From HGM04593 sp045634305 (lineage in GTDB: Bacteria > Bacteroidota > Bacteroidia > Bacteroidales > Bacteroidaceae), in the NCBI GenBank assembly GCA_045634305.1, contig JAZQZZ010000044.1, forward strand, positions 1-64,000: a DNA stretch of 64,000 nucleotides, given 5' to 3'. This document shows positions 52,054-62,114 of this stretch, in pieces. Within the stretch, counting starts at the first letter, position 1; each line of letters begins with the position of its first letter. A program made the translations under genes and the position numbers. Below the pieces are notes generated by a model that was not told where the DNA came from, did no database searches, and saw only the letters and a program-made list of their open reading frames with translations.

Positions 52054-52779
52054 TCAATACTCAAACAAACAGAGCAGCTCTTCCTCGTCCATCCTATCCT
52101 CGTCGTTCTCGTCAATAAACTCACCTTTCCTGCCTATGTAACCCCAGATACCTTCCTTGCACACATAAAGGTAACCATCCTTGTCCTCGACCTCGTCATA
52201 CACAGGTTCAAGATAGAAGTTGTCCATTGTGATACCACCGAACTTGCCGTCCTTCTCAATGACAGCGATATTGTTGGAGACAGCATATATGACATCCATC
52301 TCGCAAGGAACAATCACATTACCCTCGCCGTCAAGTACACCGGTCAGATACTTCTCACCGACACGCTTCCAACATTTGTAGAGTGCGCAGCTGCCGAACA
52401 TGAACTCTATCATATCGTACTCGAAACCACACAAAGGAGTTCCGTTACCGTCACACTTCACAATAGCATACTTGTCGTTGAAATCACAGGCAGGTATAGG
52501 CATTACATAACCATATCTTCTATAGGTATAGGTTTCCGAGAAGTCCTTGTATAAGGCAGGTACCAGCACTTTGCCTGCCGCATTGCGTACACCTTTTTTG
52601 CCATCTTCGTCAAAGACCTGGTCAAAGAGGTCATAGGTTTCACGAATCTGGTCATACTCCTCGTACAAAGCATTAATCTCGCTTCTCTTCATTGTCACTT
52701 CCTCATTAATGACTTTAGACAATGTATCAAGGATACAATCTACACGCTTAACTACTTCTTCTGTTGCAATCTTCTTCAT
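52054..52779 (-). CDS. WG-repeat protein, paralog 3
   Basis: The 241-residue paralog has WG units FDEDGKKGVRNAAGKVLVPALYKD, NDKYAIVKCDGNGTPLCGFEYD and GVLDGEGNVIVPCEMDVIY, helical N-terminus VVKRVDCILDTLSKVI and acidic tail. The region before its ATG shares the word TATCGTAAA with the region before paralog 1, suggesting a common promoter block. It is the most upstream of the three genes. Confidence 0.8.
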   Translation of the reverse strand: MKKIATEEVVKRVDCILDTLSKVINEEVTMKRSEINALYEEYDQIRETYDLFDQVFDEDGKKGVRNAAGKVLVPALYKDFSETYTYRRYGYVMPIPACDFNDKYAIVKCDGNGTPLCGFEYDMIEFMFGSCALYKCWKRVGEKYLTGVLDGEGNVIVPCEMDVIYAVSNNIAVIEKDGKFGGITMDNFYLEPVYDEVEDKDGYLYVCKEGIWGYIGRKGEFIDENDEDRMDEEELLCLFEY

Positions 52780-53183
52780 AAAATCTATTCTGTTTAAAGT
52801 TGTTTTTTTGTATCGTAAATATATTTCAATCTATAGAACGGTGCCATTCATTCCATTCACAGCATTTTTTTTCTTTTGCGTTACAAACGTAATGCTCTGC
52901 TATGCAGAGGATATGCATAGTTCTTGAAAAATAACGATAGTGTGGATCGTGAAATAAAACTCACCCGTCAGTTTTGGTGGCGAAAGTAATTCAATAGATT
53001 ATTAAAAATCCGGGAAGTCCAACATTTATTTGATGCACGAAAGTTGGTTTTAGATAGGCGCAAGCTACAATGAAAAATAACCTGCATCGTGAAAGTTAAG
53101 GTTTTCAACTCTCCTCACAATAGCAAATTTGCCCAAGGCGTAACGCTTTGGGCAAATAGCAAGTGACTTGGGGTATACAACTG
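52780..53183. other. Intergenic region upstream of WG paralog 3
   Basis: No gene is supported in these 404 bases. The part next to the WG gene is A/T rich with the word TATCGTAAA (52,811-52,819). Further on there is only a strong hairpin at 53,127-53,157, listed separately. Confidence 0.5.
53127..53157. terminator. Palindromic hairpin after the third NADAR gene
   Basis: The 10-base arms ATTTGCCCAA (53,127-53,136) and TTGGGCAAAT (53,148-53,157) pair perfectly, and the intervening 11 bases contain GCGT/ACGC complementarity. It lies 27 bases after the minus-strand stop codon of the NADAR gene. No clear T-run follows, so an operator or processing site is also possible. Confidence 0.55.
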
Positions 53184-53894
53184 TCAAATAGCCAGAATTG
53201 GCTCTCCAAAGAGGAGCATGTCGGCAGGGAGCGAATACTCCAATCTGCCTTTTGATGTGCGGAGTTCTGCAAGCAGTTTGCCAAGAACATTGCAACCGAA
53301 GTAGTATTTCTTGCCCACAACCTCTACAAGCTTGGCTCCCCAAAATAGGTTCGATGCATAGTTGGTGGCTGTTGCATCCTCCACCGGGAGCAGCGTGGTT
53401 GAGTGAAGGTCTATGCGGAAGTCACGGTTGTCGCGGTACTTGAGGTTGAGGCAATATTTCATCCACTCGGTCTGGATTTCCTTCCAGTCGGCACGCTCCA
53501 GGCCACGGAACTTAGCCTTGTACTCCTGCTTCTTACGGGCATCGACTCTCTGCTGGAACAAGTTGTCTTTTAGCCAATTATGAGCCTCGGCGCTATCCAT
53601 GCGGGCCATATTGTAGAGAATCTCTATCTGACGGAAACGAAAGTCACCGTAGTGCATCCACCAGCCCTGCTCCTTGAGAGGGAGAACCGACATGTTGTCG
53701 AGCGAATAGAAAGGAGTACCCTGTTTGGTAATGAAAGGAACGCACTCCTCGGCCGGGTAGAGACCGAACTTATGAAGCTTCTTGAAATCCTCCTCTCTCT
53801 CGGGAATGAGAGCCTCAACTGAAGAAACGACCTTCTGTAATTCACTCTTTAGTTGCTCGTTAGCTAGCTGGTTCTTGATAAATTCTAATTTCAT
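53184..53894 (-). CDS. Divergent NADAR-family protein, copy 3, without ART partner
   Basis: The protein is 236 residues from ATG 53894 (MKLEFIKNQLANEQL). It aligns with the other two NADAR copies over the C-terminal two-thirds: FRQIEILYNMARM (equivalent to SSEHLFQMMKF), ADWKEIQTEWMKYCLNLKY, LFWGAKLVEVVGKKYYFGC and VLGKLLAELRTSKGRLEYSLP. The first-motif FSNF box is replaced by FYSLDNMSVLPL. No ART gene is adjacent; it follows a WYL-regulator gene. A frame extension to 53993 overlaps the regulator and is not used. It may protect against ADP-ribosylation or regulate a defence locus; both are inference. Confidence 0.68.
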   Translation of the reverse strand: MKLEFIKNQLANEQLKSELQKVVSSVEALIPEREEDFKKLHKFGLYPAEECVPFITKQGTPFYSLDNMSVLPLKEQGWWMHYGDFRFRQIEILYNMARMDSAEAHNWLKDNLFQQRVDARKKQEYKAKFRGLERADWKEIQTEWMKYCLNLKYRDNRDFRIDLHSTTLLPVEDATATNYASNLFWGAKLVEVVGKKYYFGCNVLGKLLAELRTSKGRLEYSLPADMLLFGEPILAI

Positions 53895-53973
53895 GCGGAT
53901 AATGTTTTTGGAAATTTTGTGCAAAGTTCCAAAACATCTATGCAGCACAACTTCACAGATAACAAAAAAAGAA

Positions 53974-54963
53974 TCATCTGTTATATTTTTCAAGATTCCT
54001 CTTTATGGCATCAATGATTTCTTCACGTAAAGATGATGGCGACAACACCTCTACCTGTGGCATATAAGAGAAAATCTTTTGAATAAGTTCCTTGTTTTTC
54101 TTTACATGTATTTCAACAATGCACTCCTTCTCATCAATAATCTCCTGAGAATGATGCAAAGGTTTGGACACGACATACGGGAACCTGTCCGGGTCAAATT
54201 TCAACTTTATATCAAGAATTTCAGCATCTTCGCCAGGAACCGTAACACCAATAATGTCCTTAAAATAGTCATCTACATCAAAGAAAACATTATCATAGAA
54301 CTCCTTATCCGATTTCTTGACTCCACGGATTCTGTCGAGTGCAAAATTAGAAATTCGGCCATATTTAGACTCATAACCGAGCACAAACCACCGCCCGTTA
54401 TACTGCTTAACACAGTATGGGTGAAAACAATATGTCTCCTCGTGCCCACGGTACGAACGGTACACAACATCAATGGCCTCATGGGCAACAGTGTACTTTA
54501 TTATATCGCTCAGGAACTCAAGCCCCTTCAAGTTGCGGTTCTCGTCAAAGAACACAAGTTTCTCGGTGTTGGGTACAATATCGAAACGACACTCCAGATT
54601 TGTAATGACATCCTCAAGCCACACGTTTGAAACCTTGTACTTTGCAAGCATTTCTAGGGTTGACTTTAGAACATTGTAATCCTGGTCCGAGATGCCCGAC
54701 TTGAAGATTGAATAATCCTCATCGCTATAGGCATAGTAACACTTACGCCCCCAATTGGGCTTTGCATCAATGGGAGCATCGTAAATACTCCTCATATTCT
54801 TGATGTCATCACGCAACTGCCTGAGGCTTATACCATACAAGCCCTGCGCATCGAGTTCGTCATTCACAAAATCGAGCAGTTCATCAATGGAATACCTGAC
54901 CGCCCCACTGAAACAGCGGTCAAGAATCTTGTAACGTAAAAGAGCATTTTTTGTAACGGGCAT
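53974..54963 (-). CDS. WYL-domain transcriptional regulator
   Basis: The 329-residue protein has an N-terminal winged helix (RYKILDRCFSGAVRYSIDELLDFVNDEL ... SLRQLRDDIKNMRSIY) and a C-terminal WYL ligand-binding region (HPYCVKQYNGRWFVLGYESKYGRISNFALDRIRGVK), followed by a WCX-like domain. WYL regulators frequently control phage-defence loci (for example BrxR/CapW types). It lies 72 bases downstream of the HNH gene in the same direction and upstream of the orphan NADAR gene, so it may regulate both. Ligand is unknown. Confidence 0.87.
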   Translation of the reverse strand: MPVTKNALLRYKILDRCFSGAVRYSIDELLDFVNDELDAQGLYGISLRQLRDDIKNMRSIYDAPIDAKPNWGRKCYYAYSDEDYSIFKSGISDQDYNVLKSTLEMLAKYKVSNVWLEDVITNLECRFDIVPNTEKLVFFDENRNLKGLEFLSDIIKYTVAHEAIDVVYRSYRGHEETYCFHPYCVKQYNGRWFVLGYESKYGRISNFALDRIRGVKKSDKEFYDNVFFDVDDYFKDIIGVTVPGEDAEILDIKLKFDPDRFPYVVSKPLHHSQEIIDEKECIVEIHVKKNKELIQKIFSYMPQVEVLSPSSLREEIIDAIKRNLEKYNR

Positions 54964-55035
54964 AGCTAAAAACTTAGATATTTATAAATATAAAAATTAG
55001 TAAAACAATAAGGATATTTATTTTGCATTAAAATA

Positions 55036-55740
55036 TCACTCAGTACTATCCTTTATGTTTTTAACCAAGGAAGTTAAATCAGCAATAGACATCGCGGGTC
55101 TTGTACGATGTAGCATTGAATGACAATTTGAACATACTGGTATCAAATCTTCAATCGGGTGGACTTTGTGATTCGTGCCTCCGTAAGAAGAAACCTCTGT
55201 CCTATGGTGGACCTCAATAAACTCACGGCCAATTTTGCCATACTGCTTTTCAAAATCAAATCCACAGATTCTACATGTATAGCCATAATATTCTAAGCAC
55301 TCTTTTCTAGCTTTACGACTACGCTCATATTTAGAACCGTGACAATCTAACAAACTACCTTCCTCATATTCTTCTACGACATCTTTTATGTCGTATTTCT
55401 TATGTTGCGTAGAACTGTTAATACTTTCCCTACTCTTCAGATAACCAATATAGTATTTGAGGCCTTCAGTCTTTTTATCGTCACGTTTTACATACGCAAA
55501 CCTATGTTCAATAGAGAATAAAATCCGTGTAAGCAAATCAACATCATCTATATCTAGAATACTATCTATATCTTCAAAATCATTAGACTTGTTTATATAT
55601 GATTTTAAAGCACTATTAAATAGCGAGTAATATTTACTCGCTGGCATTCGGTATGCAGGAATATACAAACCTAAGTATGACAAAAAATCCTGATAGGTTT
55701 GTCGCTGAATATCACTTTTGAACTTTACGGTTCTGGCCAT
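55036..55740 (-). CDS. HNH endonuclease
   Basis: The 234-residue protein has a C-terminal HNH domain: CRICGFDFEKQYG, then EFIEVHHRTEVSSYGGTNHKVHP and DLIPVCSNCHSMLHR (zinc-binding Cys pairs, HH and the final His). The N-terminal half is helical with basic stretches and may bind DNA. Its ATG lies two bases after the helicase stop codon, so it is coupled to that gene and is probably the nuclease of the locus. It could also be a mobile accessory nuclease. Confidence 0.85.
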   Translation of the reverse strand: MARTVKFKSDIQRQTYQDFLSYLGLYIPAYRMPASKYYSLFNSALKSYINKSNDFEDIDSILDIDDVDLLTRILFSIEHRFAYVKRDDKKTEGLKYYIGYLKSRESINSSTQHKKYDIKDVVEEYEEGSLLDCHGSKYERSRKARKECLEYYGYTCRICGFDFEKQYGKIGREFIEVHHRTEVSSYGGTNHKVHPIEDLIPVCSNCHSMLHRTRPAMSIADLTSLVKNIKDSTE

Positions 55741-55742
55741 AA

Positions 55743-58700
55743 CTACTTCAATTCAATATCAAACATTATTTCATCGTCATTGGATTTCTCGCCCCGAACT
55801 AGCTTAAACATCTCTTTACCCTTTTCTATGCATTGGCATATAGAATTAAGAGACATATATTCATCCCCACCTTCGGCCATTTTCCATCCATTTACAATTC
55901 CTCCGTTAGGGTAAATAATCAGTTCCTTTCCAGCGCAAGAGAACTTAAGATCCCGCCAATGAGGGAGTGTGCTAAATTTTGATGAGGTAACATTTATTTT
56001 AGAATCACTGTCTGCAAAGTATTTCTTTACCCAAGTTTCAGCTATTGTGTCAAATGCTTCATCTCTGTTCTTGCTGAACTTGAAGAGAAGGTTAAGACTA
56101 GGTAATTCTTTCCTAACTGTATGCTCACCGTATGGATGGTAAGACTCACCAATAATTTCTAAATCAAATGAATTTCTCTTAAAGGTCTTAACAAACTGAC
56201 TAATAAAATCAAGAACTACCACCATCCCAAGAGGCTTTCTTACATACTCGTCTCTATATGTGATGACAAGTTTTGAATTAGTGTTTTTTGAACAATGATT
56301 CGCAAACTCAGATATCAAGTTTTCAACTTTATCACCTCCAGCTTTTATCACAATGCTTGCTAAGTCTCTTGATGCAATTTCACCATCCTGACGCGATACA
56401 GTGAACTTATGACAATTTCCAGGTGTATTTTCCAAATCGATTTTCTCCGTTTTAAATACTGATGCTGTTTCAAATTCAACTCGATATATATCTCCAAACG
56501 CCCAACTTCCGTTTAAAGATGCACTTTCTTCATTAACAGTGAAGTATAATTTACCATTAACTATCGCCAATGGGCAAATATCCTTATCAATTGTAGTACT
56601 AATAAGTTTTTTTACGTCACCGCCACAGAATCCTTTAGCTAGAGTAAGCGTATGGAATACAGGCCGTGGCATCCATGTAGACAGTCCGACAACAATATCT
56701 ATCTTACCTGCCGAGTTGATTTTCATATTTCCGACTCTGTCACGCCAATCTATTGCATCTGCGTTTGATAACTCTCTTTGGAATAGCCACCTTTCAAAAT
56801 CAGAATTTACAAAAAGTGTTGCTGTACCATTTTGTCGGATATCGTTAATCATTGATGTGATATATGATACATCTGCATTAGGGAACTTTGCCAATATATC
56901 TTCTGGCACAGCATCATAATTTTGTATGGCTAAAGCGAGCCACGATTTGGTAGCCTCTATATCAATATCGTTGATGTAACGAGATGAGAACTTGTCAATC
57001 AACTCATCTTTTGACTTAATTTCATTTATACGCGCTGCACACAAACCGATAATAGTACGCATTATACCACGATCTGCTAATTGGTCAGAATAACCTGAGC
57101 CTCCAGGATTTGTGTCATATATGCAGAGGTGACCATTCTGCATTACAACAAAATCAACATCATTGCGATCCTTTCCGAGATAGTCCGCAAACGTAGTTGA
57201 TATTAACAATCCAATTGTTGTTAATAGTGTTTTGTACTCACTTTGACCATTCAACCACATTCCGTCAACTTCTTTTCTAATCATAATCTCACAGAAGTCG
57301 GTTTGAATAGTATCTCCAATTACAACATTGCGTAAGAATGGGTTAAATTTATTGTGGCACTCATTTTGTCTACCGTTACGCGACTTTGGAAGGCGTATAT
57401 TGATATGATAGTCTAATGATTTTCCATCAGCATCCTTTTCACTGAAACCATCTGGAAGGTTTGCTGAACCACCTCTTGGTGCTGGTGCTATTTCAACCAT
57501 CGCTTTACCACAATTTTTACAGAATGCATAACCATAGCCAATGCCAATATTAGTATATAGAATCTGACCATTTCCAGCTTCTTTATTACTTCTCATATCC
57601 AGCATACGCTTTGGATTGCTAGACTCTTGCCATTTAGCAACATCAACCAATTGTGCGCTTACGCTGGTCATCGCATTTGACTCTACACATCTCGTGCAGG
57701 TACCATTGATATCAGCATTGTATAAAACAGGTCTAACTAATGTTAACTCTGTTCTGCCACTAGCAGGCCATTTACAAAGAGGTTTTAAACCGTCAGTAGC
57801 ATTATCTACGACTGTTACATTTCCGTCAGTATATAACTTTTGGAATGTTCTATCCTTATTTTGAAGAAGATCGATACCAGTGTAATCAATACCTGCTACA
57901 ACAATGGCTTTATTCTCTAATACTACAGTATTACCTGGGGCATATTGAGACAAAGCTTCCCTTAAAGTATATGAAGGGTCATTTGGTTTGTCTAAAGTGA
58001 AACGATTATCCCAAGCTTGTTTAGGAGCATGGTTAAACGAAATAACCGCAATAGGCATTGTGGCATTAGGCGTCATTCTATGAGTAGCAAAGAACTGTAT
58101 AAGGCGCTGACCAAGAATTTCGCGATACTTCTTAGTAAGATTATATCCCTTTGAAGTTTGTATTTCGCCCGAACGTATTTTGTCACCTTTGCCATTTTTA
58201 CGAAGACTATCAGCTTCTACAATATACGCTTCTTTATAATAGTTAATTTTGTTCTTGAGCTGGCCGTAGCATCGTTCGATATCCTCTATACAGTCAGCTA
58301 TGATATAACTATTATGGTAATAAGTATCTTTAACCAGTCTTGCTACATACTGGTTAATTGCAGGATCACTATTTATCCAGTTCTTAAACGTCTGATAAAA
58401 GGTTCCATCTTCAGCTCCAATTCCACTATCAGGATAAGCTTTATCCCAACTATCAACACCACAAGGCTTTAAAACAACGTAGTTTCGGTGGATTTGGGAA
58501 CTATTATCATCCTCAAATTTGTATGTGCTAAAGAAGTCGATAACTCGTCCATGCAACAACTCATCTCCAACACTGTACTTCTGGAAGAAAGACCTAAGCA
58601 AGGCAGCATTAATATGACGACGTACTACCTTGCGACTCATTAAGTCAACAGTTGGGACGGTCATAGGTCGATTTATCAATCCTTCTAATGGTTTCAGCAA

Positions 58701-61700
58701 TGTACGCAAGCCAGCAGCACCGGAATCACACAATGTGATGGCGACGCTTCTAGTATCTCTATTTCGACCGCTTCGTCCTGCTCGCTGTTTATAATTCGTC
58801 GGATGTGGTGGAACAGATTGCATCAATACAAGTTCCATATTACCAAGGTCAACACCCATCTCCATGGTAGTTGAGCAGGCCATAATATTAATTTTCTGTT
58901 GCTTGAAATCGTGCTGATTTTGTCGAGAGGTCGTTCTGTCGACTTGTGCTGTATTTTCAGTTTGAATGAATATGCTTGGATATGTATATATGTAATCTAA
59001 GCGATCTGTGAATATACCAGTTTCACCCCACAGGCCATATTCGCATAGTATTTTTCTTTTATCATTACTCCATGCTCGAATGTCATCTATAGAAATATGT
59101 TCACCATCCTTCATACCGTTAAGGTATTCATATGGAGCATATGAACTGGTTTCTGCTATTGGATAAACCGCCTTCCTATCAATAATGTAGGGTGAATAAC
59201 CCATAAACAGTGTATCCACGGGTCGCAATTCTGTTCTATTGGGATTATCTGAAACATTACACAGATAAACAGAACTAAACAATGTAAACGCAATGTCTGT
59301 GATATTTAAGTATCCTCCATCACTATTAGGTTCGATTCTGATAAGATTTGTTGTATTCAACAAATCCTCCCATAAAGCATCAATCACTTTTTCTATAGCG
59401 ACCTTATGGAGTCTTGCAACATCGCCCAACTTGCTGTTGTCATTGGCAATAATGGCCGCTAATAAAGTTATAACAGCTGTGTTATTATTTTTTTCATTAA
59501 CAGTTGGCTTCGTTACGGGTCTTCTAACATTGCTATCCTTTCGTGTTGCAAAACGTCTTAACTCTTTAATGCCGATTCTTGGGCATCGACTATCGCTAAA
59601 ATAGAACCTTTCATTAGAGCGAACATTATAATCAAGAAATATCTTTAATAAGTTTTTCCACTCTTCAATCGTAATATCAACCTTAAACTCCTCATTAAAC
59701 TCTTTGACTGCATCAGGCAGTTTTGTAATCTTTTGTAGCTTAGGGTAATGTGAGGTAAACAGACCCATTGTTTCCTGTCCAGCCTCTGTCCTGGAATGTC
59801 TTCCAAGATTATCCAACATTGCCTGAAGAATGTACTTATCTTTAGTCTCATTTAAGATATTTCCATTATTCTGATTACATTCATCTTCATCCTTCTTGTT
59901 GGCAAACAGTTCGCATAGCATATCTGCTTCGCATATGCCACCTTCATTAGTCGCACTATGCAAATAATCAAAAGCTTCCATCCACGAAAGATAAACAGGC
60001 CCGGCTAGTTTTTGCTCGATTTCTTTTATCTTCTGCTCGTAATGGATTATATCATCTTGGGCATTATCGGCAATAGCGTCATCTCGATATCTTATTGCAT
60101 CTTCAAGTTCTCTTCGTAATCTGTTTTGCTTTTTGGATACATTGATATATCGTTCTGACAGATTATTCATTAGTCGACTATATATCCATGCACTCTCCTG
60201 CGCCAAGTTCTGTTTTAATGTTGACCTGGCAGCAGCTTGTCGACTATCTACAAAGCTAATATACTGCTGTCCGTAGTGAGGTTTTTCAAGTATAACCTTT
60301 TCGTCCTCTCCATCTTTTGGCGTGTACTTATGTAGATGAGGCAATATACTTGGAGCAAGAGTACGCGAAATAAACTCAGCTGATAACCTATAAGTTCTAG
60401 CCTTCTGCCAGTCATCAGTTATCATACCACAATCCTCGCCATCATTATCTTTTTCCTTGCTCTTTTTTGTGCTCAAATCTGCGTTACAATGCGGACATTG
60501 CATATGGATATTGGCTATTAGATTGTATCCATCTCTCTTTGATGATGTAGTTAATACATCTTCATTGACATCGAACAATTGATTTCCGTCCTCAATTTCA
60601 TTTTTGTTTGTTAAGGCAAACAAAAGAATTTGATTTTTTCTACTTGACAAATCAAACAAATTTGCGCCATCTTTTGTGTGAGCACAATATCGGTTGCCTG
60701 CGACCTCCTCGGCCACAGCAAAAAACTCGCCGCACTTTTCACAACGCATCAACTCCAATGCAGGAGTTTTCGTATTAGTAGGAGTGAAACTTTTAACTTT
60801 AAACGCTCCACTATCTGCGACATCATCCAAACAAACACGCAATCCATTGTTAGGTACGCGATAGAAGAAATGCACTTTTGCCTTCAATGGGACATCTACG
60901 CTTCCATCATCGCTACACATTGCGTCGAGTTGTGAAAGTTTTTCCATAACGGTTCCACTAGGGAATAGTTCATCCAACTTTACATAATCATTATCTATTA
61001 ACAATTTACGACACCTTTCGACATCTTTGTTAATAGAAACCGACTTCGCTACACGATCGGCAGATATTGTGGTAATATTTTCTTTGTCTACACCTGTAAG
61101 TTTAGAGATAAATTCAAGAAGTTGCTCTGTTCTCTTTGTTGCATCATCTTCATTGCCAATAGTTGCGGAAGATAAAGCAAAACGAATCTTATTGGGGTCG
61201 TCAATGTTAAATGCCTGCAATACTCGACGGATTAACATAGCAAGTTCCGCAGCTCCGGCCCCACTATACGAGTGAGCCTCATCGATTACGATCCACTTCA
61301 ACGAACCTGGGCTAAACAAACATTGATCCTCATTGCGAAGTAACATATATTCAAGCATTGAAGGATTAGTTAGAAGAATGTTTGCTGGTCTACTCCAAAG
61401 TTCCTCTCTAGTAGCAACGATAGTATGACTTCCGTCTGTATTGCAATACTTTTCTCGCTCAAAATCTATTTGAGCATTTGTTTTTCTTTGCGATGCAGTT
61501 GTTGGATCGTCTTCATACTTGCGAGGAAGATTTCCGTTATATGAAGCAAATGTCAGATTAGTATCTTTCAAAAGCTTATGAAGTCGCTCTTTTTGGTCCT
61601 CCATAAGAGCATTAAGAGGATAAAGGAATAAAGCCTCAACAACTCCGTGATTCTTTGCTTTTAAATCATCACTGGTCAAATCATTAATCAATGGCAACAT

Positions 61701-62102
61701 AAAGCACTCTGTTTTACCAGAACCAGTGCCTGTCGTTACAACCATTGATTGCTTTATTCCATTAACTTTGTTTAAACTTAATGCTTTCCAAGCATTCCAC
61801 TGATGTTGATATGGCGTAAAATATCTTTCAGGATTTTCAGAGTCAAAGATTGCCTTTTCCCATAGACCTTTCATTGTTCCATATACTTCATTGCGCATCC
61901 CATAATCGAGAGAAGGATACTGCTCCATACATTGAACAAGAGGCATATATTGTTCAGAAGCAAACAGCTCATTATCAATCAGCTCTTCAATTTGCTTAAT
62001 ATATGCTTTCTGGGTATCGGTAGTTGCGTTTCGACACCACATTGACTTCAGCATCCTTTTAACGGCGCTAATATTGTCTTTGTAAAGTTCGGAAAATTTC
62101 AT
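55743..62102 (-). CDS. 2,119-residue DEAH helicase with DUF1998-like C-terminus (DruE-like)
   Basis: Superfamily-2 motifs are clear: Walker A VTTGTGSGKTE (about 123-133), DEAH in WIVIDEAHSYSG (about 274), SSATIGN (about 308), STTMEMGVDLGN and QRAGRSGRNRD (about 1,110). Cys pairs (CEKCGEFF, CPHCNADL, CTRCVE, CKNCGKAM) suggest zinc sites. The C-terminal part carries IYDTNPGGSGYSDQL (about 1,667), the DUF1998 mark. The length and domain order suit the DruE helicase of Druantia defence systems, and also resemble other large defence helicases. An HNH gene follows and a large unknown gene precedes it by 12 bases. Confidence 0.8.
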   Translation of the reverse strand: MKFSELYKDNISAVKRMLKSMWCRNATTDTQKAYIKQIEELIDNELFASEQYMPLVQCMEQYPSLDYGMRNEVYGTMKGLWEKAIFDSENPERYFTPYQHQWNAWKALSLNKVNGIKQSMVVTTGTGSGKTECFMLPLINDLTSDDLKAKNHGVVEALFLYPLNALMEDQKERLHKLLKDTNLTFASYNGNLPRKYEDDPTTASQRKTNAQIDFEREKYCNTDGSHTIVATREELWSRPANILLTNPSMLEYMLLRNEDQCLFSPGSLKWIVIDEAHSYSGAGAAELAMLIRRVLQAFNIDDPNKIRFALSSATIGNEDDATKRTEQLLEFISKLTGVDKENITTISADRVAKSVSINKDVERCRKLLIDNDYVKLDELFPSGTVMEKLSQLDAMCSDDGSVDVPLKAKVHFFYRVPNNGLRVCLDDVADSGAFKVKSFTPTNTKTPALELMRCEKCGEFFAVAEEVAGNRYCAHTKDGANLFDLSSRKNQILLFALTNKNEIEDGNQLFDVNEDVLTTSSKRDGYNLIANIHMQCPHCNADLSTKKSKEKDNDGEDCGMITDDWQKARTYRLSAEFISRTLAPSILPHLHKYTPKDGEDEKVILEKPHYGQQYISFVDSRQAAARSTLKQNLAQESAWIYSRLMNNLSERYINVSKKQNRLRRELEDAIRYRDDAIADNAQDDIIHYEQKIKEIEQKLAGPVYLSWMEAFDYLHSATNEGGICEADMLCELFANKKDEDECNQNNGNILNETKDKYILQAMLDNLGRHSRTEAGQETMGLFTSHYPKLQKITKLPDAVKEFNEEFKVDITIEEWKNLLKIFLDYNVRSNERFYFSDSRCPRIGIKELRRFATRKDSNVRRPVTKPTVNEKNNNTAVITLLAAIIANDNSKLGDVARLHKVAIEKVIDALWEDLLNTTNLIRIEPNSDGGYLNITDIAFTLFSSVYLCNVSDNPNRTELRPVDTLFMGYSPYIIDRKAVYPIAETSSYAPYEYLNGMKDGEHISIDDIRAWSNDKRKILCEYGLWGETGIFTDRLDYIYTYPSIFIQTENTAQVDRTTSRQNQHDFKQQKINIMACSTTMEMGVDLGNMELVLMQSVPPHPTNYKQRAGRSGRNRDTRSVAITLCDSGAAGLRTLLKPLEGLINRPMTVPTVDLMSRKVVRRHINAALLRSFFQKYSVGDELLHGRVIDFFSTYKFEDDNSSQIHRNYVVLKPCGVDSWDKAYPDSGIGAEDGTFYQTFKNWINSDPAINQYVARLVKDTYYHNSYIIADCIEDIERCYGQLKNKINYYKEAYIVEADSLRKNGKGDKIRSGEIQTSKGYNLTKKYREILGQRLIQFFATHRMTPNATMPIAVISFNHAPKQAWDNRFTLDKPNDPSYTLREALSQYAPGNTVVLENKAIVVAGIDYTGIDLLQNKDRTFQKLYTDGNVTVVDNATDGLKPLCKWPASGRTELTLVRPVLYNADINGTCTRCVESNAMTSVSAQLVDVAKWQESSNPKRMLDMRSNKEAGNGQILYTNIGIGYGYAFCKNCGKAMVEIAPAPRGGSANLPDGFSEKDADGKSLDYHINIRLPKSRNGRQNECHNKFNPFLRNVVIGDTIQTDFCEIMIRKEVDGMWLNGQSEYKTLLTTIGLLISTTFADYLGKDRNDVDFVVMQNGHLCIYDTNPGGSGYSDQLADRGIMRTIIGLCAARINEIKSKDELIDKFSSRYINDIDIEATKSWLALAIQNYDAVPEDILAKFPNADVSYITSMINDIRQNGTATLFVNSDFERWLFQRELSNADAIDWRDRVGNMKINSAGKIDIVVGLSTWMPRPVFHTLTLAKGFCGGDVKKLISTTIDKDICPLAIVNGKLYFTVNEESASLNGSWAFGDIYRVEFETASVFKTEKIDLENTPGNCHKFTVSRQDGEIASRDLASIVIKAGGDKVENLISEFANHCSKNTNSKLVITYRDEYVRKPLGMVVVLDFISQFVKTFKRNSFDLEIIGESYHPYGEHTVRKELPSLNLLFKFSKNRDEAFDTIAETWVKKYFADSDSKINVTSSKFSTLPHWRDLKFSCAGKELIIYPNGGIVNGWKMAEGGDEYMSLNSICQCIEKGKEMFKLVRGEKSNDDEIMFDIELK

Positions 62103-62114
62103 ATAATATCTATT

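Noticed and set aside
53065..53343. Minus-strand frame across the 53.1 kb hairpin
   Set aside because: It runs through the hairpin and overlaps the NADAR gene in another frame; translation is Cys/Arg-rich without pattern.
53895..53993. Upstream extension of the third NADAR gene
   Set aside because: The added 33 residues overlap the WYL gene and share nothing with the other NADAR copies; ATG 53894 is simpler.
55743..62102. Helicase considered as DISARM DrmA/DrmB
   Set aside because: In DISARM the helicase and DUF1998 proteins are separate and shorter; here they are fused in one 2,119-residue protein and no methyltransferase or PLD gene is adjacent.
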